A DNA stretch of 64,000 nt from the NCBI GenBank assembly GCA_963682025.1, contig OY821519.1, positions 251,956,116 through 252,020,115 on the forward strand, in the 5' to 3' direction. Both the position numbers and the translations under genes were made by a program. The notes under the pieces are model-generated. The model saw nothing but the letters and a program-made list of their open reading frames with translations. It searched no databases and was not told the DNA's origin. Every line of letters starts with the position of its first letter. The first letter of the stretch is position 1. The stretch comes from Cordilura impudica (taxonomy: Eukaryota > Arthropoda > Insecta > Diptera > Scathophagidae). Positions 1 through 10,402 of the stretch are shown one piece after another.

Positions 1-417
1 TTTTTTTTTCCTTAGATTTAAGTGAAGATCGGGAATTAGCTTTATATGGGGGCTATGGCTATATATTGTCCAATAGGGTTTACTTTTTGGCTTCTGATTA
101 ATTAATGTAATTAACATATACAAACCCAAGTCGACCGAGATCTATATGATACTTTGGATATTATGGCAATTTTAGTCGATCTCATAGGGGTCATTTGTAT
201 GGGGACTAGGACATCAACCTATTTCCACCAATTGCAATAGCGTTCATCAGATGGTCGGTAACAGCTTATATCCAAAATTTCATCAAACCATATTTACATT
301 TGCGACCTGTAGTTTGATAACAAGGTTTACATTAACACTCAGACGGATGGACATGGCTAAATCGACTCAGAAAGTGATTCTGAGTATAATGAAACATCAG
401 TGGTATAGGGTATAACA
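1..417 (-). mobile_element. DINE-like (Helentron-type) element, truncated by the window edge
   Basis: The sequence matches, with divergence, the TATACCC-side part of the DINE-like copies at 18805 and 48079: the block after the hairpin end ('gatttaagtgaagatcggga'), the region before the GGAC tract, and the end 'ggtatagggtataac'. The GGAC microsatellite is reduced to 'cagacggatggacatgg'. The hairpin end lies outside the window. It is older than the near-identical copies elsewhere. I orient the family with the TATACCC end as 5' and the palindrome end as 3'. Confidence 0.75.
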
Positions 418-476
418 AGAAAGAAATTATATTATTTTTTATTTTTATTTATTTATTTATTTTTATTTATTTAATT

Positions 477-512
477 TCAGTTGCCTTTAGGCTTTTGTGT
501 TCGCTAGACGTG
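477..512 (+). promoter_or_regulatory. Internal Pol II promoter of the LINE: initiator plus downstream promoter element
   Basis: TCAGTT at 477-482 matches the insect initiator TCAKTY, with A479 as +1. AGACGTG at 506-512 then falls at +28 to +34, which is where the downstream promoter element (RGWCGTG-like) sits in fly Jockey-type LINEs. The sequence immediately 5' is low-complexity TTTA DNA, so the element appears to begin at the start site. This supports a complete 5' end. Confidence 0.7.
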
Positions 513-592
513 TTTTTCTTCGTTACTGGTGTTTTTTTTTTTAAACGACGAAAATTACTAAACGTACTTTTGCTTTTATTGATGAGGACCAT

Positions 593-1720
593 ATGTCTTC
601 ATCAAAAATTAAAAAAACTGGGTCCAGAAAAAATATCTGGACCCCATTACAAGTTTTTGATAATGAAAATGAAACTGAAACTGAAACTGAAATGCAGTGT
701 GAAAAAGTTGATAAAAGTGAAACTGTTAAACTTTCTCCAATAAAAGTATTAACACAAAACAATGAAGACATACTAAAGTTATTAAATAATAAAGGTATAA
801 CAAAATACCTTATTAAAAAAATGTCGATTGGTTTAAAAATCCTTTGTGAAACTATTGAAACTTATAATTTAATTATAATAATTTTGCGTGAAAATAATTG
901 CCAATTTTTTACGCACGACAACAAAAACAATAAACCATTTAAAGTAGTTCTTCATGGACTCGATGGTAAAACAGAACTTCAAGTTAAAAACGAATTAAAT
1001 TCTCTTGGTTTAGAATGCACTGAAGTAAAGATTATTAAAAGAACATTTAAAAATTACATTGATACAATATACATAGTTTATTTTAAAAACGGTACAATAA
1101 AAATGTTTGATCTTAAGAAGAATGTTAAATCTCTTTTTCGTACCATAGTATCATGGGAATATCAACGAAAAATAAAAAACAAACCCGTCCAATGTCGAAA
1201 GTGTCAAATGTTCGGTCATGGAGAAAAGGGGTGCAATGTTAAGGTGAGGTGTGCTAATTGCGCAGAAAAACACAAAACTTCTGAGTGTTCATCTGAGAAT
1301 AAAATACAATGTGCAAACTGTGGTAATAATCACAAAGCTACTGATCTCTCATGCCCTAATCGTTCTGCATATGTTCAAATGAGAGAAAAAATATCAAATC
1401 GATCAAATCATTCTCAGAAAAAAACCATTGGAAATATAAACAACAACATCAACAACAACCAACCATACGTACCAAATGAAGGGACTCATCAAAATTGGCG
1501 TCCAAACAGCAATTATAAATTAAAAATAAACAACTCTCAATCCAACATTAAATGTAACAATAATTCTGTTAATAATTCTCAGGGAGATCTCTTTACTGAG
1601 CAGCAGATGACGGATCTCACAATGGAATTAATAACTAAACTTAGTCAATGTAAAAATAAACAAGAACAATTTAGTGTAATAACTCAACTAGCATTTAAAT
1701 ATGTTTATAATAATGTGTAA
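593..1720 (+). CDS. LINE ORF1, gag-like nucleic-acid binding protein (375 aa)
   Basis: ORF1 of the Jockey-type LINE is expected to bind element RNA and form ribonucleoprotein particles. The N-terminal third is lysine- and asparagine-rich. A central segment beginning KPFKVVLHGL (near residue 113) resembles the C2HC-associated gag domain. Three cysteine knuckles follow at roughly residues 200-265: CRKCQMFGHGEKGC, CANCAEKHKTSEC and CANCGNNHKATDLSC. The C-terminal third is asparagine-rich and low in complexity. The ATG at 593 is chosen because it opens the frame that runs into the knuckles and lies about 115 bp after the inferred transcription start. The stop TAA at 1718-1720 overlaps the ORF2 ATG by one base. 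Confidence 0.85.
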   Translation: MSSSKIKKTGSRKNIWTPLQVFDNENETETETEMQCEKVDKSETVKLSPIKVLTQNNEDILKLLNNKGITKYLIKKMSIGLKILCETIETYNLIIIILRENNCQFFTHDNKNNKPFKVVLHGLDGKTELQVKNELNSLGLECTEVKIIKRTFKNYIDTIYIVYFKNGTIKMFDLKKNVKSLFRTIVSWEYQRKIKNKPVQCRKCQMFGHGEKGCNVKVRCANCAEKHKTSECSSENKIQCANCGNNHKATDLSCPNRSAYVQMREKISNRSNHSQKKTIGNINNNINNNQPYVPNEGTHQNWRPNSNYKLKINNSQSNIKCNNNSVNNSQGDLFTEQQMTDLTMELITKLSQCKNKQEQFSVITQLAFKYVYNNV

Positions 1721-1722
1721 TG
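1718..1722 (+). promoter_or_regulatory. TAATG stop-start overlap between LINE ORF1 and ORF2
   Basis: The ORF1 stop codon TAA shares its last A with an ORF2 ATG, giving the pentamer TAATG. In the silkworm LINE SART1, UAAUG is known to couple termination to reinitiation on one bicistronic RNA. A second in-frame ATG (1726-1728, followed by GCG) is an alternative ORF2 start. Use of the first ATG here is an inference from the overlap. Confidence 0.6.
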
Positions 1723-4371
1723 ATCATGGCGAATTTAAAGATAGTATTTTGGAATTGTAGAAGTATCCGAAACAAAATTATTGAATTTACTAATTTTTTA
1801 AATACCAATGATATAGATATTTGTCTTTTAACTGAGACTTGGCTTAGTAATGCAAATAATCTATATCATCCTTTATATTCATGTATAAGAAAAGATCGAG
1901 TAGGTCAGAACGGTGGTGGTGTTGCCATACTTGTCAAGAAATCAGTTAACTTCACAATTATTCCCAGCATTGTTACTCAGGTGATTGAAAATGTGGGAAT
2001 TCAAATAAGATATAGGCAAGGTTTAAGTCTAAATATATATAGCGTTTATTTTCCTGGGGGGCATGACAACAGCGTTCTTAGAAACAAATTCAAAAGTGAT
2101 ATTAGGAAAATTTTAAATACAAGCAATAATTATTTAATTTGCGGCGACTTAAATTCCAGACATAGAAACTGGAACTGCTTACGTGCTAATCAATGGGGTA
2201 AAATTCTTAATGACTTTACATCATACTTTCCTGTTACAATTTCCTTCCCCAATTCACCCACCTACATTCCGGCAGCGGCCAAAATTAATCCATCTACTCT
2301 TGATTTAATTTTATCAAATATTCCGCAGTTTATTTCCAACCCATATACTTTAAATGATTTAAGTTCTGATCATCTACCAGTTTGTTTTAATCTCTCCACG
2401 TCTATGCCTTTTATGGAGAATTTATATTATAATTTTAAGCGTGCTAATTGGGAAAAGTATAAGCATTTATTAAGAAACTCGATGAACAATTTTGATCTTA
2501 GTTTAAATAATTCAGAAATAGTAGATAATCACATTGAAAATTTCACCAGTTTGCTGCTAGAATCTGTCAGACAATCGGTTCCAAAATCTGCACCTAGAAC
2601 AAATTACATTAAACTTCCAGATTACATTTTACGTTTAATAAAGCTAAGAAATGCTTATCGTAGAGAATGGTCAAGGTATAGGCAAATTTCTGACTATCAA
2701 ATTATGAGTAGATATACTGTTCTCATACGAAATGAGATATACTGCCACCGAAATCGTCAATGGAATAATAGGCTAAGTACAATGGATAAAGGATCCAAAC
2801 CTTTTTGGAATGTCACTAAAATATTAAAAAGAAAGTCTAGTAATTGTCATTCTATTTTATATGATAATGGTGTTTTAATTTCCGATGAAGATAAAGCAAA
2901 CGCATTTGCTAGAAATTTTAGTCTAAATCATAGGGTGTCTGGAAACATGGTTTCAAATGATCATACACTGATAGTTAACGAAACTGTTGACCTTTTTGAT
3001 TCACATAGCATTACAACTTCATCCTCAGACCTCATTTCAATTACTGATGTGGAACTAATAATTGACAACTGTAAGAGAAGAAAAGCTTGTGGTTTAGATG
3101 ATATTAACAACCAGATGTTAAAAAATCTTCCCAAAATTGCAGTACGTTATCTGACTCATATCTATAATGCATGCTTGACCCTGCAATATTTTCCCAACAC
3201 GTGGAAAACAGCTAAAGTCATTCCTATACCTAAACCGGGTAAAACACACAATATACTAGAAAACTATAGACCAATAAGTCTATTAAGCAGCTTAGGAAAA
3301 ATTTTGGAGAAGGTTATAAGCAAAAAACTGGTCGAATTTCTCAATAATAACAGCATTTTACCTGACGAACAATTTGGCTTTAGGAGTTCGCATTCAACTA
3401 TTCATCAGGTTAAAAGAATCTCCAATGATGTTAAACAAGGGTTGTCTACGGGAAAATCCACAGCACTCGTCTTACTAGATGTTGATAAGGCTTTCGACTC
3501 GGTATGGCACTATGGCCTAATATATAAGCTTATTCAGTTTAATTTCCCAATGTTCCTTGTTAAGTTGATAAGGAATTTTCTAAAAGACAGATATTTCTGT
3601 GTTTCTATTGGGAATTCTTTCTCAGATCTATACATAATTCCTGCAGGTGTTCCTCAAGGATCAGTCCTAGGTCCAATCCTTTATAATATATTCTGTGCTG
3701 ACATGCCCACAATCAGTCCATGCAAACTTGCAGCTTATGCAGATGATCTTGCAATTTATTTCACACATGAACTCAGTCCGAACATTCTGACCGAAGTTCA
3801 ATGTTCACTGGACCGGTTGGCCGAGTACTACTCTAAATGGAGAATAAAAATTAATTCGAATAAGACACAAGCCATCTTTTTCACAAGGAAAAGAAAACCT
3901 TGTTATTTACCTAGTGATAATCTAACTCTTTTGGGCAACAGTATAAATTGGTCAAATAATATAAAATACCTTGGCATTTGTTTAGATACAAAATTAACAT
4001 TTAGCTCTCATATATCTAGCATTGCTGATAAAATTGATAAATATAAAAAAATATTATATCCACTTATCAACAGAAACTCTCTTCTTAATAATTCTAACAA
4101 AATTCTAATAGTTAAAGTCATTTTTCAGGCAATAATCCTATATGGCTGTCCAGTATGGGGAAATTGTGCAAAAACCCATTTAAAGCGCCTACAAATAGCG
4201 CAAAACAAAATTTTAAAAATGGTTCTCAAGTTACCATGGCACTTCTCTACTTCCAGATTACATGCTATCAGTAATACTAGTATTGTCTCTGAAGCGATTG
4301 CAAAAACCACCACTCGTTTTATATCAAGTTGTAGCTTATCTGAAAATCCACTAATCTCTAACCTTTATTAA
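1720..4371 (+). CDS. LINE ORF2, AP-like endonuclease and reverse transcriptase (883 aa)
   Basis: ORF2 nicks target DNA and primes reverse transcription of the element RNA. The N-terminal endonuclease shows FWNCRS (N12), LLTETWL (E39), ICGDLNSRHRNWN near residue 142 and SSDHLP near residue 215. The reverse transcriptase includes IPIPKPGK, NYRPISLLSSLGKILEK, FGFRSSHSTIHQ, LLDVDKAFDSVWH, GVPQGSVLGPILYNIF and the catalytic AYADDLAIYF with YADD at residues 673-676, followed by IKYLGICLD. It ends in a thumb region without an RNase H domain, as in Jockey-clade LINEs. The frame is uninterrupted and all visible catalytic residues are kept, so the protein may be functional. Confidence 0.9.
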   Translation: MIMANLKIVFWNCRSIRNKIIEFTNFLNTNDIDICLLTETWLSNANNLYHPLYSCIRKDRVGQNGGGVAILVKKSVNFTIIPSIVTQVIENVGIQIRYRQGLSLNIYSVYFPGGHDNSVLRNKFKSDIRKILNTSNNYLICGDLNSRHRNWNCLRANQWGKILNDFTSYFPVTISFPNSPTYIPAAAKINPSTLDLILSNIPQFISNPYTLNDLSSDHLPVCFNLSTSMPFMENLYYNFKRANWEKYKHLLRNSMNNFDLSLNNSEIVDNHIENFTSLLLESVRQSVPKSAPRTNYIKLPDYILRLIKLRNAYRREWSRYRQISDYQIMSRYTVLIRNEIYCHRNRQWNNRLSTMDKGSKPFWNVTKILKRKSSNCHSILYDNGVLISDEDKANAFARNFSLNHRVSGNMVSNDHTLIVNETVDLFDSHSITTSSSDLISITDVELIIDNCKRRKACGLDDINNQMLKNLPKIAVRYLTHIYNACLTLQYFPNTWKTAKVIPIPKPGKTHNILENYRPISLLSSLGKILEKVISKKLVEFLNNNSILPDEQFGFRSSHSTIHQVKRISNDVKQGLSTGKSTALVLLDVDKAFDSVWHYGLIYKLIQFNFPMFLVKLIRNFLKDRYFCVSIGNSFSDLYIIPAGVPQGSVLGPILYNIFCADMPTISPCKLAAYADDLAIYFTHELSPNILTEVQCSLDRLAEYYSKWRIKINSNKTQAIFFTRKRKPCYLPSDNLTLLGNSINWSNNIKYLGICLDTKLTFSSHISSIADKIDKYKKILYPLINRNSLLNNSNKILIVKVIFQAIILYGCPVWGNCAKTHLKRLQIAQNKILKMVLKLPWHFSTSRLHAISNTSIVSEAIAKTTTRFISSCSLSENPLISNLY

Positions 4372-4627
4372 TTTTATTAATTATAAGTCTATCTATATCT
4401 TTCTATATTGAATAATAATATCAATTAATGCTTGTTATTATTGCTTTTTTTTTCTATTCATATTGAAGGTTTTTGTTAATAGTTTTCCTTCGGCTTAAAA
4501 TCTTTTATTTATACCTTTCACTTTTCTTTAAAATTTATAATAATACTTTAGATATAAGGCAAAGCCAAATCTGTGCAATAAGTTTTCCTAATATGTAAGA
4601 AATTTGTAAATTTTGCTATTAAATAAA

Positions 4628-5721
4628 GAATTAATTAATTAATTTATTTATTTTATTTTAGTCTGTGGAATAAATCCTTACAGACATTAAAATCATAAAA
4701 TATAATATAAAAAATTTTACCATATCAAATGACTAATTTGTAAAATTAACGGTTTAAATACAGAATAATGTTACGTTTTACAAATCATTAAAAGTAGTAC
4801 ATAATCTTCTTAACGGATCGGTATTGGCATAGTTGGTATGGAAAACCGGAATTGAAAGTGGATGTAAGTAACGTGTAGGTCACTGAGGAACATTAAATGA
4901 AATATTGCGTAACAAGAGTTCTGACGATACATCACCATTAATCAGATTTAGAAAAAACAACACATTCAGCATGGTTCTACAGCTCTTAAGTGTTTGCAAT
5001 TTAATTAACGTTAATCTACTGGCATATGATGGCAAATTTATCACCGGATTCCAGGAAAAACACCGCAAACAAAACAGAAGAAATTGTTTTTGAATAGATT
5101 CAATATGATGTATGTGGATGTTGTATAAAGGATCCCAGAAAATTGAGCCATATTCAAGTAAAGGTCTTACGAGGGATGTATATAACTGTTTAGTTATAAA
5201 TTCCTTGGCCCATCGCTTAATAAAAGCCAATACACCTCTTGCTTTATGGACCGTCATGTTGATGTGTGAAATGAAACTCAGTTTTGCATCAAAAAAAATC
5301 CCCAGATCCAGAAAGGTATGAACTGCCACCAACGGTTGACCATCCAAGGAAAAGCTTACATTTATTTAGTTTCTTCTTGAAAATCGCATGTATTTGCATT
5401 TTTTCATATTCAATTCCATTAAGTTTATATTGCACCACAATTAGAAGTTATCAAGGTCAATCTGTAGATATGAGTGATCACTCTTTTCATTGTAAGTGAG
5501 GAAAATTTTAACATCATCCGCATATATTAATCGTTTATAAATAAGGAAAAAAGAATTGGACCCAGATGGCTGCCTTGCGTAACTCCCGAAAGGACATTTA
5601 TATTTTTAGATGTTTTATTTTTATATTTAACATTCTGCTGTCTCTCCCATAAATAAGACTTGATCCATTTTAGACAATACAACCACCTATTTTTATACCT
5701 TCTGTTAGCAATATAAGTCAA
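4628..5721 (-). pseudogene. Decayed LINE, 3' half (reverse transcriptase C-terminus)
   Basis: On the minus strand, 5527-5721 encodes a reverse transcriptase segment with GVTQGSHLGPILFSLFIND. The segment 4880-5347 encodes the post-YADD region (FLDLGIFFDAKLSFISHI, then LYTSLVRPLLEYGSIFWDP). The YADD region between them is broken by shifts and stops. The 3' end on this strand runs to an A/T-rich tail at about 4628-4660 that abuts the tail of the intact LINE. The 5' part is lost at 5721, where another LINE begins. The style is Jockey/CR1-like, but the clade is not settled. Confidence 0.75.
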
Positions 5722-5724
5722 ATG

Positions 5725-6267
5725 GTAAAAAGTATTGCTAGTATAATTACTAATAATGAATTTAATTACAAATCCCTAAGAGACGGTCAGGTCAAGTTAT
5801 TAACTAAAACTATAGATTCTTATAGAAAGACTGTAAAATATTTAGATTAAAAAAAATTAGCTTTCATACATATCAAGTAAAAAGTGAACGTGCACTTTTC
5901 AACACCTATAGCAGATATTAAAGCTGAACTGCTGTCCCTAGGACATCAAGTTAGGTGTGTAGCCAATGTTAGAAGCCAAGTAACAAAGCAACCACTACCG
6001 ATGTTTTTCGTCGATCTGAAGCCAAGTCCAGACAATAAAAAAGTATACGATATAAAATATATAAACAATGCTATTGTTAAAATCGAGCCCCCACGCAAAA
6101 CTTATGATATTGTTCAATGTCACCGTTGCCAGCAATACGGCCATACAAAAGCTTACTGTACCAAACCATTTATATGTGTAAAATGTGGTCTTGATCACCC
6201 CACAGCCGAGTGCAAAAAGAAATCAACATCGTCAGCAATATTCCCACTTTTTCATGAACCAAAATGA
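5725..6267 (+). pseudogene. gag-like ORF1 remnant of the second LINE
   Basis: The 5725-5850 part reads NYKSLRDGQVKLL and IDSYRKTVKYLD before a stop. The second part (5884-6267) reads STPIADIKAELLSLGHQVRC, then a C2HC-type knuckle CHRCQQYGHTKAYC and CVKCGLDHPTAEC. The knuckles are those of Jockey gag proteins. A frameshift and an apparent small deletion near 5850-5890 separate the two parts, so no full gag product is possible. Confidence 0.75.
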
Positions 6268-6446
6268 TTTTCCACAAATTAATTCACAAAATAACAACTC
6301 AATCATAACAATTTTTCAACAAACGTTCAATATTCAGATGTGCTAAGGCAAAATGTTCCAAATGCAAGTGAAAGTAATGGTATGAAAAACATAGAAAATA
6401 TGTTTAGTCAACTTATGAATATGCTAACTTTACTTATTAACAGGTT

Positions 6447-8900
6447 ATGCAATTAGGCTTAAGAATAGCAGTTTGGAATGCCAATGGGCTATCAAAAAAA
6501 TTTAATGAAATTGAAATATTTATGAAAACAAATCATATAGACATATTTTTACTTTCCGAAATGCATTTCAACAATAAATCCCATTCTAAAATAAAAGGTT
6601 ATGATTTGATTACATCAAATCATCCTGATGAAGGATGCCATGCTGGGGCAGCCATCCTAATAAAAACTACAATGAACTATGAAATTGTAAAAGAAGTTAT
6701 GAAGACATACATACAGGTTGCAGGTGTTAAAGTTAAATGTAACAACAACTACATTAATATATTTTCTATATATACTCCTCCTAAACATAAAGTTTCTTGT
6801 CAAAACTATGAAAACTTCTTCATCAATATTGATCATCGTTTCCTAGTAGCAGGTGATTTTAATGCTAAACACCAATGATGGGGATCAAGACTCGCTAATC
6901 CCAAAGGTCGGGAACTGTACAAATGTATTTCTAAAATAATTACTTCACATTGTCAGGCGGAAGACCTACGTACTGGCCTACTTACCTAAATAAAATACCG
7001 GATCTACTAGATTTTGCGGTTTATAATGGAAAACCTCGAAATATGTTGGATATAAAAAATGAAGATGACCTCTGCTCAGATCACACACCAATTACAATTG
7101 GTTTAAATTATTTTGTAGATATTGTGCCAAAAAATTTAAAAATCTTATCACCAAAAACTGATTTAAGCTCGTTAAGCTCCCTATCAAATTTGGAGATGAA
7201 TTGGACAATACGGTAGAAACGTTCACAAATCTTATTCACGAAGCGGCTATTTCATCTACTCCAACAACAACAACTGCATCCAATGGTAGTAATGATAAGG
7301 AATAGGAGGAGACTAAGAAGTATATGGCAACAAAGCATACATCCACTAGATAAACTGAATTTCAACTTAGCCACCAACCATCTTAAGTATCGTATGGTCG
7401 AGTACAAGAACAAAAAATTTGGCAATTATCTACGTAATCTTGACCCAAATCAACCAAATAGCAAATACAATCTTTGGAAAGCAACCAAATTCTTGAAAAG
7501 AAAATTCTTGTTAAGAGAAATATTCCAATAAAAGAAAATGCTAATGTATTTTCTAACCACTTAGAGGAGGCATTCCAACCACTTAAGTTAAACAATAATG
7601 ATGAACAAATTATAACTTTTTTGGATTCTGCATATCAAATGGACTTACCAATATCTCATTTTAAACCGAGTGAGGTTCAGTCAGAAATAAATGTATTAAA
7701 TAAGAAGAAATCTCCTGGTTATGATAAACTAGATGCATTAGTAGCTAAATCATTAACAAAAAAATGTGTTATTTTCCTAACCTTAATTTTCAATTCAATT
7801 ATTAGAATACATCATTTTCCTACACAGTGAAAATGTGCCCAAATAATATTAGTCCCAAAACCGAACAAACCAGAGAACAAAGTCAGTTCATATAGACCTA
7901 TTAGTTTATTAGTAATTTTTTCAAAAATATTTTAGAGACTTTTTCTACGAAGACTACTCCCTATACTTGAAAATAAGAATATAATTCCGGAACATCAATT
8001 CGGATTCCGCCACAAACATGGCACTCCAGAGCAATGCCAGTTATAAACGAGTTATAAACGTTAATTTCGATGCCTTTGAAAGTAAAAAATACTGTTCAGC
8101 TGTATTTCTTGATACACAACAAGCATTTGAAAGAGTTTGGCACAATGGACTATTATGGAAACGCGAGAATAATTTACCAGCTCCATTTTATCTTTTTCTA
8201 AAATCTTATTTAATAGACCGTTGTTTCTATGTAAAAGTGAATAATGAAATGTCCAACATACGTAAAATTGATGCCGGTATACCCCAGGCGAGCGTATTAG
8301 GACCAGTACTAAATATTATTTTCATGTCGGATATGCCTTGTATTGATGGGATAACAGTTGCAACTTATGCAGATGACACCGCATTTTTATCATCCAACAC
8401 ATCAGCAACCGAACCTTCAATTTTACTCCAGCAACAAATTAACGCATTACAGACGTGGTTAACAACATGGAACATCAAAGTAAATGAAGAAAAATCGACT
8501 CATGTCACATTTTCTTTAAGACGAGGTAATTGTGCTGAGATAAGACTGAATGGGTTACCCATTCCAAAAAAAGACAAAGTGAAATATCTGGGTATGTGTT
8601 TAGACAGAAGATTAACGTGGAAAGATCATGTAAAAAATAAAAGAGAGCAAGTTGACAACAAATCTAAAAGAATGTTTTGTCTTCTGTGTCCAAAATCAGA
8701 ACAGAGTTTGGAAAACAAAATTAGTCTGCATAAGACAGTATTAAAACCGGTGTGGACGTACGGGATTTAACTATGTGGGACTACTAGTAACTCCAACGTT
8801 GAAATCCTTCAAAGATATCAATCGAAAACTTTAAGAATAATTGCTGGCGCGCCATGGTTCGTAAGGAATGATACACTACATTACGATTTTAACATCCCAA
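6447..8900 (+). pseudogene. Endonuclease/reverse transcriptase ORF2 remnant of the second LINE
   Basis: The endonuclease starts LRIAVWNANGLSKKFNEIE, with SEMHFNNKS and VAGDFNAKHQ, then a TGA at 6876-6878. The frame shifts before GGRPTYWPTYLNKIPDLLDF and CSDHTPITIGL (6950-7216). Later pieces are NKKKSPGYDKLDA (about 7700), VPKPNKPENK and SYRPISLL across an in-frame stop, FLDTQQAFERVWHNGL, GIPQASVLGP and TYADDTAFL (8018-8770), ending at a TAA after KPVWTYGI. At least four disruptions make it inactive. The catalytic YADD is still present. Confidence 0.8.
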
Positions 8901-8919
8901 AAGTTAAAACGGAAATAAT

Positions 8920-9150
8920 TTATTTCAGTAATAGATATCTGCAAACCTTCCGAAAGCCATGCTGAAACGGCGATATTAAAGATGATAACTTATAGCTCAG
9001 GTAGTCCGAGATGAATTTCTCGAAAAGTTTGGGAATTGAACTAAGTTTGACAATTCCTCTGTAGTTTTTTACATCTATATACAATAATAGTTTCGAAAAG
9101 TAATAAGTTTTGAACAAATTGGGGTCATCGTTACATGCTGAGATCACTAG
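8920..9150 (-). pseudogene. Short LINE reverse transcriptase fragment
   Basis: The minus strand encodes NYRGIVKLSSIPKLFEKFI and SPFQHGFRK, a reverse transcriptase finger/palm segment (the NYR-I-L-S...KLFEK...Q-GFR pattern). Nothing on either side extends it. It is unrelated in strand to the preceding LINE and is a small relic. Confidence 0.6.
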
Positions 9151-9850
9151 TAAATTTTAAGCCTTTAAATTAACACTTTATCAGATTATTCGTAACTATT
9201 TTTACAAACAAAAATTCTAGAACAAATTTAAAAACAATTAATGGGAAATTGTGATGTGCAAATCATCGGCACAAAACGAGTTTCGATTAGTTTTAAAATG
9301 AATTAAAAGCTTTTCAAAAAGATATCTGAATCAAATTTATTATTATATCTAGGGTTTACACGGTTAATATATCGTTTTGTGAAAATTTACATTATGCTCT
9401 AAGCCATCTTCTAAAATAGAAAAGAAATTTGAATCGATAAAATCCGAATCATATTTATCTTTTAATAAGAAATACTTAAACCTTTTAATTTGAGAGTTTT
9501 TCTATATAACAAACACCCTGATTTTATCAAAACATGATAAATTGCATACAAAAACTTTAAATTTGGCAAAGTGAAGGTACTGTAATATTGAAGCTTTTCA
9601 TAAGTAAAATTTTTGAGTTCATCAAAAGTGTTGCAAGCAAAATTATGAAATCTGATAAATTTTTATTGAAATCTATAGATTTATTTAATTTATAACAAAT
9701 TTTAATTTTTTAATAATATATATTTTTTTATTATTATTAAATACAAAAAATTGCCAACATAAATTTTTTTTATATTTATTTTGAGATAGCGTTAAAAAAA
9801 AGTATGGCAATAGCGGCCTAGCATGACATGTGGAGTATTATGATATATAC
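9151..9850. other. A/T-rich spacer, nothing recognised
   Basis: No coding similarity, inverted repeat or tandem array is visible. Long runs of A and T dominate. Confidence 0.5.
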
Positions 9851-10245
9851 ATAGTAGGGTGGAGTAAAACTATAAGACGAAAAGTCATATCGGCTTTTTC
9901 TGTTGACCTGGGTGCGGAATTGTTCTTTTTTGATCAGAGAACCATAACTGTAAACAATTTTTCGAAAAAAGTTATTATCTTCAGGTTCCTTTTTTTATTG
10001 AAAAATTTCAAAATTGTATTTTTTTTTTTTTTTGAGATGCACTTCGATTTTTTTTAATAAAAAGGAATAACTCAAAACACTTCACGGTCAAATGATTGTA
10101 TGTTGGATATCAAGCTCTACCATATCACATTTTTTTCGTTTTTAAATTTTAATATTTTTTTTAGTTTTATTTAATTTTATTTTTTTTTTTTTTATATTTT
10201 TTATTTGTTTGATTTTTCTTATATAGTCACAAGAAACTTAATGCC

Positions 10246-10402
10246 TTATTTAAGAAAATCTTTTTTTGTGTCCAATTTTTGTATATTTTTTCTGGAAGAT
10301 GTTTTAGCGCAAACTAATCCATCCCTGGTTTTGTTACCACATAGTGACGATGATGCTTCAGTTACCATCTCTATGTGACGTTTTACTGCTTGAGTGTGGC
10401 AT
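10246..10402 (-). pseudogene. Family X gene, C-terminal part on the far side of the foldback insertion
   Basis: The minus strand reads CHTQAVKRHIEMVTEASSS, then RDGLVCAKTSSRKN and a stop at 10246-10248. This continues the gene from 14071, where the minus strand ends KLISYP followed by codons for Cys-His. The foldback element sits exactly between, flanked by the 9-bp repeat ATGCCACAC (minus-strand sense). Removing one repeat and the insert joins the two parts in one frame across Pro-Cys-His-Thr-Gln. This is independent evidence for both the gene and the insertion. Confidence 0.7.

Larger units (their letters stand above)
479..4660 (+). mobile_element. Near full-length Jockey-clade LINE, both ORFs open
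   Basis: The element has an initiator-type start at about 479, a 5' UTR, a gag-like ORF1 (593-1720), an endonuclease/reverse transcriptase ORF2 (1720-4371), a roughly 280-bp 3' UTR with an AATAAA at 4622-4627, and an A/T-rich tail. About 4.2 kb with two ORFs and no RNase H domain fits the Jockey clade. Neither ORF has a stop or frameshift, unlike every other LINE in the window, so the insertion looks young. The flanks are both TTTA-rich, so I cannot fix a target-site duplication. It lies just beyond the end of the DINE-like fragment. The 3' end is tail to tail with an older minus-strand LINE. Confidence 0.85.
5725..8960 (+). mobile_element. Second Jockey-clade LINE, degenerate
   Basis: A plus-strand LINE with gag remnant (5725-6267) and endonuclease/reverse transcriptase remnant (6447-8900) in the order expected for Jockey. 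It carries many stops and frameshifts. Its motifs differ from those of the intact LINE upstream, so it is a separate family. The 5' end and 3' tail are not preserved clearly. A short minus-strand LINE piece follows from about 8920. Confidence 0.75.
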
